Part shown: positions 48,325 to 59,322 of the stretch, in pieces
Position numbering within the stretch: the first letter of the stretch is position 1
Layout of the letters: every line of letters starts with the position of its first letter
Assembly (NCBI GenBank): GCA_041675025.1
Contig: JBAYUS010000005.1
Location: 15,655 to 79,654 of the forward strand
From: CAJBLF01 sp041675025
GTDB lineage: Bacteria > Patescibacteriota > Gracilibacteria > Absconditabacterales > Absconditicoccaceae
DNA: 64,000 bases
Direction of reading: 5' to 3'
Notes under the pieces: model-generated
What the model saw: only the letters and a program-made list of their open reading frames with translations
What the model was told of the DNA's origin: nothing
The model's database searches: none
Made by a program: the position numbers and the translations under genes

Positions 48325-50457
48325 ATGGCGATTAAAAAACAGGAGTTCAATCTCCAACAACATTCCTTTGAATGGGCAGGAAAAACTATGTCTTTTGAGA
48401 CATGAAAACTTGCAATGCAAGCTGGAAGTTCTATTAGACTTCAACAAGGAGACAATGTATTGCTTTTCACGACGTGTGTAGACAACAACCCTAGACCAGG
48501 TACAGATTTTTTACCTTTGATGATTGATTATAGAGAGAGTTATTCTGCTGCTGGTAGAATCGCTGGAGCTGTATATAGAAGAAGAGAAGCAAAAGCTTGT
48601 GAAGCCGCTACTTTATATGCTAGAATGGCTGACAGAGCATTGAGACCAATGTTTCCTAAGGGAATGATTAACTCTATTGTTCTTTCTATCACACCATTAT
48701 CATTAGCACATGATATGGAAATGGATGTAGCAACTATTGTTGGTTCTTCATTATCTATAATGGCTGCAGGATTACCTTTTGATGGTCCTGTTGGAGCAGT
48801 ACAAATAGGATATCTTGATGATAAATTTATTGTCAATCCTACCAAAAAAGAACTTGAAATAAGTTTATTTAATCTTTTGCTTGCAGGTAAAAAATGATCA
48901 ATCAATATGATTGAATGTGGTGCTAACGAAGTACCTAAGACTATATTGAAAGAAGCATTTGAAATTGGACAAAAAGAAATCAACAAAGTTTGTGATATGC
49001 AATCTGAATTTATAAAAAAATTAACTATCACAGAACAAGAAGTAGTATTTAATAAGCCTGCAGAAGCTGTGATCGCTTATATTTCAAAGATCATAACAGA
49101 AGATAAACTTAATGCAATGACGGGTAATTCTAAAGTACCATTCAATGCTTTATTTGATCAATATAAAGTTGAAGTATTGGCATTATGTGCTGAAAAAATA
49201 GATAACAAGGAAGAGATAGATTTTACAGATAGTACTGTAAAAATGTGAGTATTTCATGTGATTAAATATTTTATCAGAAATCGTACAGTTAATACATGAA
49301 GTAGATTAGATGATAGATGAGAAAAAGAAATCAGACCATTATATTGTGAGGTTGGATCGATGCCTAGAGTACATGGAAGTGGATTATTCTGGAGAGGAGA
49401 CACACAAGTAATGACAACAACTACATTGTGAGGACCAAAAGACTATCTAATTTATGATGACATGGAAAATGATGGAGTAAAACAAAGATATTTTCATCAT
49501 TATAACTTTCCTCCGTTTTCAGTAGGAGAAGCAAATACGATTAGATATGTAGGAAGAAGAGAAATAGGTCATGGTAAACTAGCTGAAAAAGCATTGATGC
49601 CTATGATTCCTAGTAAAGAAGAATTTCCACAATGTATCAGAACAGTATCTGAATGTTTATGATCTGGATGATCTACATCTATGGGATCTGTATGTGCTTC
49701 TACTTTGTCACTTATGGATGCAGGTGTGCCAATCAAAAAACCAGTTGCAGGTATTGCTATGGGACTTATGACACAATCAGATAAGAATGATAATATAACT
49801 AAATATATAATCTTAAATGATCTTCAGGGTACAGAAGATTTTACGGGAGATATGGATTTCAAAGTTGCTGGAACAAGAGATGGAGTGACAGCCATACAGT
49901 TGGATACAAAACTCAAAGGATTGACTATGGAAATCATCCATGAAACTATAGATAGATCTATCGAAGGGTATAACGAAATTATGGATGTTATGCTTGAAAC
50001 AATCGCAGAACCAAACAAAGAACTTAGACAATATGCACCAAAAATCAGAATTATTAAAATTAAACCTGATAAAGTAAGAGAAGTAATTGGGAAAGGTGGT
50101 GATGTAATCAATGGTATCATAGATGCAAATGATGGTGTTAAAATCGATTTTGAAGACGATGGAACATGTTATATTGGTCATAAAGATCAAGCAATCATCG
50201 ACAAAGTAGAAGCTATTATTTTAGAAATAGCATCTGATCTCGAAGTAGGACAAGAATTTGAAGCAAAGATTAAAAGAATCGAAGATTATGGTTTGTTTGT
50301 TTCACTTCCAAAAAATAAGATGGGATTATGTCATATTTCTAATCTTGGAGAAAGATTAACAACACCACTTACTGCACATTTCAAACTTGGACAAATAATT
50401 AAAGTAAAAATTAAGAGTGTGGATAATGATGGTAAAGTAGCAGTTACTAAAATATAA
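48325..50457 (+). CDS. pnp: Polyribonucleotide nucleotidyltransferase (PNPase)
   Basis: 710 residues. Phosphorolytic 3'-5' exoribonuclease. Two RNase PH domains: the first with DFLPLMIDYRE and RPMFPKG, the second with RPLYCEVG, RVHGSGLFWRGDTQV and VSECLGSGGSTSMGSVCAS, then KH domain (IRIIKIKPDKVREVIGKGGDVI) and S1 domain (FEAKIKRIEDYGLFVSLPKNKMGLCHISNL). Active-site block is complete. TGA codes for conserved Gly in ECLGSGGS. A hairpin-bearing leader precedes the start. Confidence 0.97.
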
Positions 50458-50469
50458 TTTTTTTGTAAG

Positions 50470-50495
50470 GGACGGTTTCGATCGTCTTTTATTTT
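50470..50495 (+). terminator. Weak terminator after pnp
   Basis: Short stem gacg/cgtc inside gggacggtttcgatcgtc, then T-rich sequence. Confidence 0.4.
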
Positions 50496-50519
50496 ATTTA
50501 TTTTTTTATAGAGAAAAGA

Positions 50520-51080
50520 ATGAAATTTATTAAAACACTTCTTAGAAACTTATTAACGCTCATATGAGTATTTATCGTATTATTACTAATCAATCGATGG
50601 TATCTTGATGGATTTACTACACCTGAAATAAAAGAACAAAATATGTGACCATATACAATTGCTTACGTAAATTTTGTTGGTAATTATGGTAAAGTATGAC
50701 CATCAATGATCAAAGTATACGACATACTTTCTGGAGCGGGGGTTACGGTATCTACGGGTATCGGTATCTATTATGATGATCCAGCAATAGTTTCATGAGC
50801 CAATCTTAGAAGTGATGTAGGAGCAGTTATTATTTCACAGGATGTAAGTAAATTGATTAAAAACAAAGAGATAAAAATTACTACATTACCTGCAGGAAAT
50901 AAGATAGTCGTTGAATTTCCTCTCAAAAATACTATTTCTTATATAATAGGACCGATGAAAGTCTATCCTCTGATAGCTAAATATATAAAAGAAAAAGGAT
51001 ATGCTAATCAGGTTTCTATGATAGAATTATATGATATGGTAGCAAAAAAAATCTATTATATAGCTGAAATATCCAAGTAA
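50520..51080 (+). CDS. GyrI-like/effector-binding-domain membrane protein
   Basis: 186 residues. N-terminal membrane helix (LLTLIGVFIVLLLINRWYL), then a domain beginning MGPYTIAYVNFVGNYGKVGPSMIKVYDILSGAGV, which resembles the GyrI/AraC effector-binding fold with its paired beta-alpha repeats (second repeat IKITTLPAGNKIVVEFPLKN). Such domains bind small molecules or proteins. Membrane tethering is unusual for the fold. Family call moderate. Confidence 0.62.
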
Positions 51081-51117
51081 ATCATAGTAAACAACATTTT
51101 CACAATTTGTACAGTCA

Positions 51118-51145
51118 AAAGACGCAGAAAATGCGTCTTTTTTCT
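51118..51145 (+). terminator. Intrinsic terminator
   Basis: Stem aaaagacgca/tgcgtctttt with loop gaaaa and T-run. Confidence 0.9.
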
Positions 51146-51216
51146 ATAATTTTTGCAAAAAAAGAACTGGGCGATTATACTTAGTTATATAAATCTTTTT
51201 ATCCTACTTTGTTATT

Positions 51217-52038
51217 ATGGGCGAATACTTAAAAGACTACCATGAAGATGAACATAATAAATATGCTGATAAGCAGAGTGAACTTGCTGATAACTTAAAA
51301 AAACAAACAGAAACAATGGAAAAAGATATTAATGCATTGGTAAAAATAGCCAAAATATATTATGGAAATGTTAAGTCTACTGATTTTACAAGACATATAC
51401 AAAAAAAGGGTGTAGTTATCGATGAAAATGAAGAAGATGAAGATATTTTACATTGAGAGGATTTATATACCTTAATCAAATATCAGAAGAAAGATTTGTT
51501 AGTTCATATAGGTACAGGAGTATTTGACGCAGAAGTATTTACAAGAAAAGATGTTTCAAAATGTAAATGATTGTCTCATAGTCCATTGCCGTTGTTTGTA
51601 GTCGCTTCACGAGCAGATAAAGAAAATAAAGATCGTAATCCCAAACAATTTCTCTTGGAACACGCTATGATCTATTCACCAAAGTGATGACAAGCAGAAT
51701 TACGCAATACATCTAAGCAAACGCTGATAAATTATGGAATTAGTAATGGAATTATGAATTATGAAGATGCGGTATTAGTTCTAAAAAATGCACAAATTCA
51801 CAAAGAATTTCCAAATGAAAATAGTTTTGATAAATTTGTAAAGCAAATGAAAAAAATAGAAGAACATGCAGAATTTAAAAGACGAATAAGTAAAAAAATA
51901 GAAGATATGCAAGACGAAGATGATAGGGAGTTTTATAGTAAAATGTTGTTATGTCTTTCAGAATTAGGTGAGGATCAAGAAAAAATATATGAAGTAATTC
52001 AATCATTTGATACCCACAAAAAAGCATTTATTAAATAA
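51217..52038 (+). CDS. Hypothetical protein
   Basis: 273 residues, not recognised. Highly charged, helical, with no signal peptide. The middle part (DLLVHIGTGVFDAEVF, PLPLFVVASRADKENK) may be a small folded domain between coiled-coil-like ends. TGA codons encode Gly. Confidence 0.65.
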
Positions 52039-52074
52039 AAAATATCAACAGAAATTCTTTCTTTTTAACTATTA

Positions 52075-52371
52075 ATGATTAGTAAAATGGCATTAGACTT
52101 TGATTTATTCAGCGTAGTGGATGTAAAAAATCCTAGTAAATACTGTACAGAAATATTTTTTTCTGATGGAAAAGATAATGATCTCAAAAAAACTTCTCTG
52201 GTGATTTTTGAACAACAAGTAAAATATATTATCACGGAAGAATATGAGACTTATAAGAGAGTCAAGGTACATATCATCGATGATAATGATCCAATCGTGA
52301 TTGATTTTCATCCAGACGAATATGGATTTTTTGAAGCAGTCTTTTTATCTCTATATAACAAAAACATATAA
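52075..52371 (+). CDS. Hypothetical small protein
   Basis: 98 residues, not recognised; acidic, beta-rich pattern. The start may be ATG 52075 or ATG 52087. Sits 36 bases after the preceding gene, probably in the same transcript. Confidence 0.55.
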   Translation: MISKMALDFDLFSVVDVKNPSKYCTEIFFSDGKDNDLKKTSLVIFEQQVKYIITEEYETYKRVKVHIIDDNDPIVIDFHPDEYGFFEAVFLSLYNKNI

Positions 52372-52505
52372 ATTTTAATGAAGAATGAATAATGAACAAT
52401 GAAAAATGGAGGATTTGTAAGAATGAACTATCGTATATTACAATAGGTGATAATAAAACAATACCAACATTATTCATTATTAATTTTTAATTATTAATTA
52501 GTTCA
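52372..52505. repeat. Full-length copy of dispersed AATGA/TTCATT element
   Basis: Left arm aatgaataatgaacaatg, core attacaatag, right arm acattattcattattaatt. Homologous along its length to 47587-47719. Confidence 0.7.
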
Positions 52506-52507
52506 AA

Positions 52508-53446
52508 ATGATGAATCTTACTGCTATTAAAGCCGTTGTTGACGATATCAAAACAATCAAAATCCAAGGAGCGACAAATATTGCAAAGGCCGGGATTGAT
52601 GTTTTAGCCAAAGAAATAAAGAAACAAAATTTCAGATCTCTCAAAGATTTTGATGTATTCTTAAAACATGCTATGGTACTTCTTAAGACAGCAAGAGCTA
52701 CTGAACCCATGTTATTTAACGGACTCAAATATTGTCTAGCAAGCTATAAAATTTTATTGTCTAAGAAAGCTGATCTCAAAACAATCACTACTAAATTATT
52801 TCAGACATGTAAAACATATTTAGGTGATATAGAAAGAGAAGAAGCTTTGAGACCACTTATTGGAGCAAAGCTCATCAAAAAGAATATGAAAATTATGACA
52901 CATTGTCATTCATGATCTGTAGTTAAACTACTCGTAACCGCGCATAAACAAGGTAAGAATATCCACATCTACAATACCGAGACCAGACCACTGTATCAGT
53001 GAAGAAAAACCTCACAAGATCTCGTCAAAGCAGGCGTGCCTGATACGATGATTACTGACGATACTGCACCATTTTTCGTAGATAATTTGTATGAATCCCA
53101 AACGCATATTGATATGGTGATTATCGGCTCTGATGCAATAAAATTAGATGGAAGTGTATACAACAAAGTAGGAAGTTTCTCTATCGCATTAGCAGCATGG
53201 CATTCTAAAATTCCCGTCTACATCGTAGGAAGTTTGACTAAAGTAGATACTGAAAATGTTGTAAAAATAGAACAAAGATCAGGTAAGGAATTACGACTAG
53301 AAGCTCCGAAATGACTTGAAATACTCAACTATGCCTTCGATATGGTTCCTGCAAAATTTATAACAGGAATCATTACAGAATATGGAATTATCAAACCAAA
53401 AGATATTAAAAAAACAGTAAAGAAATATTATCCACGAATGATTTAA
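52508..53446 (+). CDS. Ribose-1,5-bisphosphate isomerase (eIF2B-like)
   Basis: 312 residues. Converts ribose-1,5-bisphosphate to ribulose-1,5-bisphosphate, the RuBisCO substrate, in the archaeal-type AMP pathway. The eIF2B/IF2B fold shows MTHCHSGSVVKLL with Cys near residue 133, YNTETRPLYQGRKTSQDLVKAG, TDDTAPFF and MVIIGSDAIKLDGSVYNKVGS with Asp near residue 209; Cys and Asp are the catalytic pair known from the family. The neighbourhood with RuBisCO and AMP phosphorylase supports this over methylthioribose-1-phosphate isomerase. Confidence 0.92.
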
Positions 53447-53476
53447 TAAAATATATTTTAATGATAATATGTATAT

Positions 53477-55792
53477 ATGAATTCTGAAATAAAAGAGACA
53501 CAAGATGTTGATAATAAAGACACCCTTGCAGAAATGGTTAGGAGTAAATTTTGAGTTATGCGAAATAAATTTAAAACTACTAATAGAAGTCGATTAGCAA
53601 AAATGGCAGATGTTTCAGAAGAAGAATATGCGAGAGCCCAAAAACAAGACAAGAAAAAAAATAGAGAATATAATCTTAAGATCAGAAATAGAATATTAAA
53701 TGATGATATGGTTCCTTTACACAAAGATAATGAAGTAATAAGTCAATTTGAAGAATGACAAAAGACAGCGCTCAAAGAATCATTCACAGAAACGCAAATA
53801 AATGCATATATGAACAATATGCCTGAAAAAGAAATCTCCTCATTAAAAAAACTCTCTCCCGATCAATTAGTGTGATTTGTAGAGCAAGAAATGGAGGGTA
53901 TAGATGAGAAAAAACAAAATATTCAAGAAAAGATGGGATATAAAATAAATCAAGAAACTTCAGAACAATTAGCAAACCTTACACGTTTGGGTGATTTACA
54001 AAATAGGTTATCTCGTTTTTTACTTAAAGATAAATTTGCTGAATTTAGAATAAATAGACAAACAAAAAAGTTTGAAAAATCAGAGAGAGAAGAAAAATTT
54101 CAATGAAAGCTGATAAAATGTAAAAATCAAAAAGAATCATATGAAAAATTAATTAAAATATATGGAAGTGAAGAGTGAGCAGAAGCATATTTGAGATATG
54201 AATATAGTTTAGATGAAACAAAAAAAAGTGATTCCTATGCACAACTTGCTCCCGAACAAAAAAAAGAATTTGAACAAATATTGGTAGATACATATGTCAT
54301 GAATAATGAATTGGATATAGATATCTGAGCGTTTGGATTTGAATGACTTTCTAGTGATGCTGCTGAAATTATAGTGTATACATACAATAAAAATGACCCT
54401 TATCAAAAACTCATGGAAAAAATAAATACAGATTCTGATATAAATACATTTTTTGATAAGGATGAAAATAAGACTTCGGAATTGGTGCCAGAAAAAGATA
54501 AGAATAAAACATATTATAAGAAATTACTTCAATTTTATCCAGAATCAGATATTGTAGTAGACAACAAGAAATTGTCTGAATATTTGCAATATTTTGATGA
54601 TGATATGAACGTAAAAAATGATGTTCCATCTGACAAGAAAAATATACTTTCATCGGTAATGCAAAATTTCAAACAACAGCAAAAACCATATGAAGATAAA
54701 TTATTACATTTGACTAATGCTCAGACACAATCTACGGCTGTAGAGCAGTGTGTGTCTACGCTACAAATGTATATGGACGTAGATATCAACGAGAAAGAAA
54801 ATATTACGAAACAATTATCATTAGCTGATAAATCAGATATAGTATCTTCAAATCTTATTTTGCATGTTGATGGTAAAATAAACAATAAAAAAGTTCAACT
54901 TTCCTATGATTTAGCGACAGGAAAGGTTTCCTATAAAAGTTTTTTGACCAAGAAAAATGATCAACCAAACAGTGATCTCTATATTGATTCTAGAGATGAT
55001 GAGATTGAAACGCCTTTAGTTACTTTACCAAGTTTTGGTGCTTTCGTCGATGGAGCAAAAGCGATAAATTATAATGAAGTCATAGAAAAATCTTCTACCT
55101 TAGATGGATATGGTGATAATTTTAAACAAAAACTTCAACAATCAATCAAATTCAATAATAAAGAAGATGCAAGTATCAAAAAAGATATCTTAAAAAAAGT
55201 CATCATAAAAGATATGATTACACAGAGTATAATTGGACTGACATGAAGATGAGAGGAGGGAAAACAAAATCTAGACTATACGATTACAGCAAGCTCACAA
55301 CCAAACACATATGCATTTTATAATTACTTATATAAGAGTTTAGAATTTTATTCGATGAGATGAATAACACAGCTACAAACATTTCAAAATAGTATTACTA
55401 CTCTGGTGGATTTTAGAGAGAGAATGAAAACAAAATCTATAGATGGGGTTATGTCACATGAAGGAACAAATCAGGAAATGTTTGTCTTGCAGGCGATGAG
55501 CAATCAAGCCGTAATTCCGTCGGTTACGGATAGACTCAAGGATCAATGACCGGAAGAGAGCTTATTATGATTTTTCAAATGTTTTGAGAAATCTATATGA
55601 GGTGTAGCTATCATAGACGTCCAGATGATGGATGATTATTTCAAAGCCGCAACCGGAACGAATAAAGAGAACAATACCGTAGGAAAATGGAAGAGAAATG
55701 AATCATTTAAAAGTATAGTAAATAATTTAGATAATAAACTCTCCACAAATAAGGCAGATCAGGATTTAGATAGTCAATTACAAAAAGTCTAA
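53477..55792 (+). CDS. Large orphan protein inside the AMP-RuBisCO cluster
   Basis: 771 residues, not recognised. Rich in Lys, Glu, Asn, Asp and Gln with long helical, partly coiled-coil stretches (KKQNIQEKMGYKINQETSEQ). No signal peptide, membrane helix or known catalytic motif. Several TGA codons as Gly. It starts 31 bases after the isomerase stop, so it is likely co-transcribed with it. It could be a structural or scaffold protein, but nothing proves that. Confidence 0.7.
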
Positions 55793-55796
55793 AAGT

Positions 55797-55824
55797 TTGC
55801 CAGGAAATCAAAAATCAGTATAAT
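55797..55824 (+). promoter_or_regulatory. Promoter TTGCCA-16-TATAAT
   Basis: TTGCCA at 55797-55802 and perfect TATAAT at 55819-55824, 16-bp spacer, directly upstream of RuBisCO. The -35 begins five bases after the orphan's stop codon. Confidence 0.75.
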
Positions 55825-55860
55825 TAGAATATAGTATTTTAAATTCTAAACATAAACAAA

Positions 55861-57321
55861 ATGGACATTAAAGAACTCGTAGCTACACTCAATCCTCACC
55901 AAGCAGCGTATGTAAATTTAGATTTACCTAATCCGCAAAATGGTGAATATATGCTTTGTGCGTTTCATTTACTACCAGGAGAAGGTCTGAATTTTCTCCA
56001 GGCTGCATGTGAAGTTTCAGCAGAATCAAGCACAGGAACAAATTTTTTGGTAAGAACAGAAACGCCCTTTTCTCGTGAAATGAATTCATTGGTATATAAA
56101 ATAGATCTCGAGAAAAATTTAGTTTGGATAGCATATCCACGAAGATTATTTGATCGTTGAGGAAATGTTCAGAATATTTTGACGTATATCGTAGGAAATG
56201 TTCTCTGAATGAAGCAAATTAAAGGGTTGAAATTGCTTGATGTACGATTTCCATCATCAATGTTAGAACAATATGATGGACCAAGTTATACCTTAGATGA
56301 TATGAGAGCATACTTAAATGTATATGATAGACCGATTCTTGGAACTATCATAAAACCAAAGATGTGACTAACTTCTGCAGAATATGCTGAAGTGGCATAT
56401 GATTTTCGAGTAGGAGGTGGTGATTTCGTTAAAAATGATGAACCACAAGCAGATCAAGATTTCTGTCCGTATAATAAGATGGTAAAACATATCGCGGAAG
56501 CGATGGCTAAAGCAGTTAAAGAAACATGACATAAAAAAGTACATTCATTCAATGTATCTGCAGCTGATTATGATACTATGATCGCAAGATGTGAAATGAT
56601 CGTAAATTCATGAATGGAAAAATGATCATATGCTTTCCTTATCGACGGAACAACAGCAGGATGGATGGCAGTACAAACATTGAGAAGAAAATATCCAGAA
56701 GTATTTATCCATTTCCATAGAGCAGGACATGGAGCATTTACGAGACCAGAAAATCCTATCGGATTCACAGTTTTAGTCTTATCAAAATTTGCAAGATTGG
56801 CAGGTGCTTCAGGTATCCATACAGGAACTGCTGGAGTTGGTAAAATGGCAGGTACGCCAGAAGAAGACGTAACGGCTGCACACAATATTCTCAACTTAGT
56901 AGCTGATGGACATTTATTTCATCAATCACGAGGAACTATTCCAGAAACTGACCAAGATTTCGTTAAACTTATTCAAGAAGATATAGCTCATCATACGGTT
57001 TTGAGTGATGATTCTCGAAGAGCAGTAAAAAAGTGTACACCTATTATTTCTGGAGGACTTAATCCAACGCTTTTGAAACCATTTATCGATGTGATGGGAA
57101 ATGTAGATTTTATCACAACAATGGGAGCTGGATGTCATGCACACCCGGGTGGAACACAAAAGTGAGCAACTGCTTTAGTTCAATCATGTGAGGCATATAA
57201 AGCATGAATAGATATTCATGAATATGCAAAAGATCACGAAGAATTGGCTCAGGCAATAGAATTCTTTGAAAAGAAAGAAAATAAAGATGTGAGACATGCA
57301 GAAAGAGTTGAAAGCAATTAA
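55861..57321 (+). CDS. rbcL: RuBisCO large subunit, form II/III-like
   Basis: 486 residues. Carboxylates ribulose-1,5-bisphosphate to two 3-phosphoglycerates. Substrate and catalytic residues: SSTGTN near residue 59, GTIIKPKMGL (Lys165, Lys167; Gly169 is TGA), GGGDFVKNDEP with carbamylation Lys191 and metal ligands Asp193 and Glu194, FHRAGHGA, loop 6 GTAGVGKM with Lys328, IISGGLNP and HAHPGGTQKGA. TGTN and an insertion-containing layout fit forms II or II/III rather than form I; no small-subunit gene occurs. In this setting it serves nucleotide salvage rather than a Calvin cycle; no phosphoribulokinase is visible. Confidence 0.96.
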
Positions 57322-57379
57322 ATTCTGACTTTTATACTTGTCCGCCTCTGGAGGATTTTAAATTCTGAATTCCCATATT

Positions 57380-57694
57380 ATGATTATAAATCTTACCTAC
57401 ATCTTCTTTATCTTAGTATGATTCTACTTCGGCGTTATAGCCTATATCGCGACGAGAAAACGAGAAATATTTATTATGTTGGGTATTTTTGTATTATCCT
57501 TTTTTCTCGAAATGGATTGGATGAGTTCAGGAGGATATGAATTAGATGTAAATGATTTTTTATGGACTAGTAGAGATATCATTTGGACTTTGACAGTAAT
57601 TTATTTATTTTGGTTTATGAGAATCAATTATCCATATATAGCCAAATTCAAATCACGTCTCAAGAAAAAAATAGGTAAGAAAACAAAAAAATAA
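57380..57694 (+). CDS. Small membrane protein in the AMP-RuBisCO cluster
   Basis: 104 residues, three hydrophobic segments (about residues 3-24, 30-46 and 66-82) and a lysine-rich C-terminus (KFKSRLKKKIGKKTKK). Not recognised. Lies between rbcL and deoA, 26 bases before the latter. Confidence 0.65.
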
Positions 57695-57720
57695 TCTTTA
57701 TATTATATTACAAAACAAAA

Positions 57721-59235
57721 ATGAAAAAAATGAGTAAATGAATGTTCACCGCAAAAACCAAAATCATAGACATCCATGAAGGAGAAAATTTGGAAGTACT
57801 CATCAACGAACAAGACGCTTGGGAAGAAGGAATTACTAGTATGGATAAAGTATCATTGATATATGACAACAAAGAATTCGTCTTTGATGTGAGTTTATCA
57901 TCTCATTTGGTACAACGCGGAGAAGTGGGAATATTTGAAGATATCAGAGAAAAATATAAGATGAAAGCTGGTCAATTCGTGACCGTTTCATTTACCAAAA
58001 ACAGTTCAGAATCTCTCGATGCACTCAAAAAATGATTGAATGGAAAGAGACTTAATAAGAAAGAAATATTCGCTATTATGAAAGATATTTCAAACAATAG
58101 ATTTACTGATATTTTGACCACGTACTTTTCTGCGATGGGATTTTTCTTTCCTTCAAAAGATGAGGATCTCTATCGAATGGCAGAAGCTATGGCAAAGACA
58201 GGAGAAATGCTTCATTTCCCAGGAATAGTTGCTGACAAGCATTGTATGGGATGAGTATCAGGAAACGAAACTACTATGATTATGATCCCATTGCTTACTT
58301 CATTGGGTATTAAAATGCCAAAGACATTTTCCAAGGCTATTACCACACCAGCTGCTACAGGAGAATGTGTAAGTGTACTGATGGATATTTCATTTAGCAA
58401 AAAAGAAATAGAAGATTTAGTAAAGAAAAATAACTGTTGTTTAGTACGAGGTGGAGGATTAGACTTAGCTCCAGCTGATGAAAAACTTATCAAAGTTGCT
58501 TATCCATTATCTATGCAATCGTATTCAAGAACAATTGTAAGTATTATGGCAAAAAAATATGCGATGGGAATCAATCATTCGTTGATAGATATTCCTGTCG
58601 GACCAAGTGCAAAAGTGCCTGATATGAAAACAGCTAAACGATTAAAGAAAAAATATCTTTACGTAGGAAAAAAACTCGGTATGAAAATGACGGTAGAAAT
58701 TACTGATGCATTACAGCCTATCGGTTCAGGTGTTGGAGCAGTGATGCAAGTAAGAGAAGTATTGAGAGTATTACAACAACATGAAAAGAGACCAATGGAT
58801 CTTGAACAAAAAGCAATTCATCTTTGTGCAAAGATTATCGAACTTGTCGGTATGGCAAAAGGTAAAGATGCTGAGAAACTTGCCTATGGTCAACTTATTA
58901 GTGGTAAAGCACGAGCTATGATGCAAAAAATTATTTCAGCACAACACGGTGATCCAAAAGTAAAATCTGAAGGATTAAAATTAGCAAAAATTCAAAAAGA
59001 TATCGTAGCAGAAAAATCAGGAAAAGTAAAAGGAATAGATATGAAAGTACTCAATGTGGCTGCGAGAACACTCGGTTCTCCATTGGATTTACAAGCAGGT
59101 TTATATTTACACAAAAAACTTGGTGATGTAGTAAAAAAAGGAGAAGTCATTTATACTATGTATGCCAATGACGAAAGTAAAATTAAATTAACTAAAGAAT
59201 TTTTGGATGAAAAAAAGATGTATAACATCGCGTAA
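57721..59235 (+). CDS. deoA: AMP phosphorylase (archaeal DeoA type)
   Basis: 504 residues. Phosphorolyses AMP (and other NMPs) to base plus ribose-1,5-bisphosphate. The N-terminal extra domain of about 85 residues typical of AMP phosphorylases is present, then the nucleoside phosphorylase core with VADKHCMGGVSGNETTM (Lys173, His174, Cys175 where most homologues have Ser; Gly178 is TGA), TTPAATGECVSVL, RGGGLDLAPADEKL, DIPVGPSAKV and TDALQPIGSGVGAVMQVREV. Length matches archaeal enzymes, and the context with isomerase and RuBisCO fixes the role. Confidence 0.95.
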
Positions 59236-59244
59236 ACGCGATAA

Positions 59245-59300
59245 AGGAGCAGGGAACAAGGAGCAAGTAAAAAGAAACCTGTAACCTGCAACTTGTAACC
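59245..59300. repeat. Ggagcaggg/caacttg-type repeat, intergenic copy
   Basis: Ggagcagggaacaaggagca followed by aacctgtaacctgcaacttg. Related to the in-frame insertion in pheT at 21315-21380. Confidence 0.75.
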
Positions 59301-59322
59301 GTTTTATTTAGTAATATAGCCA

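Noticed and set aside
48540..49031. Minus-strand open frame of 163 codons
   Set aside because: Antisense to the first RNase PH domain of PNPase; no family features.
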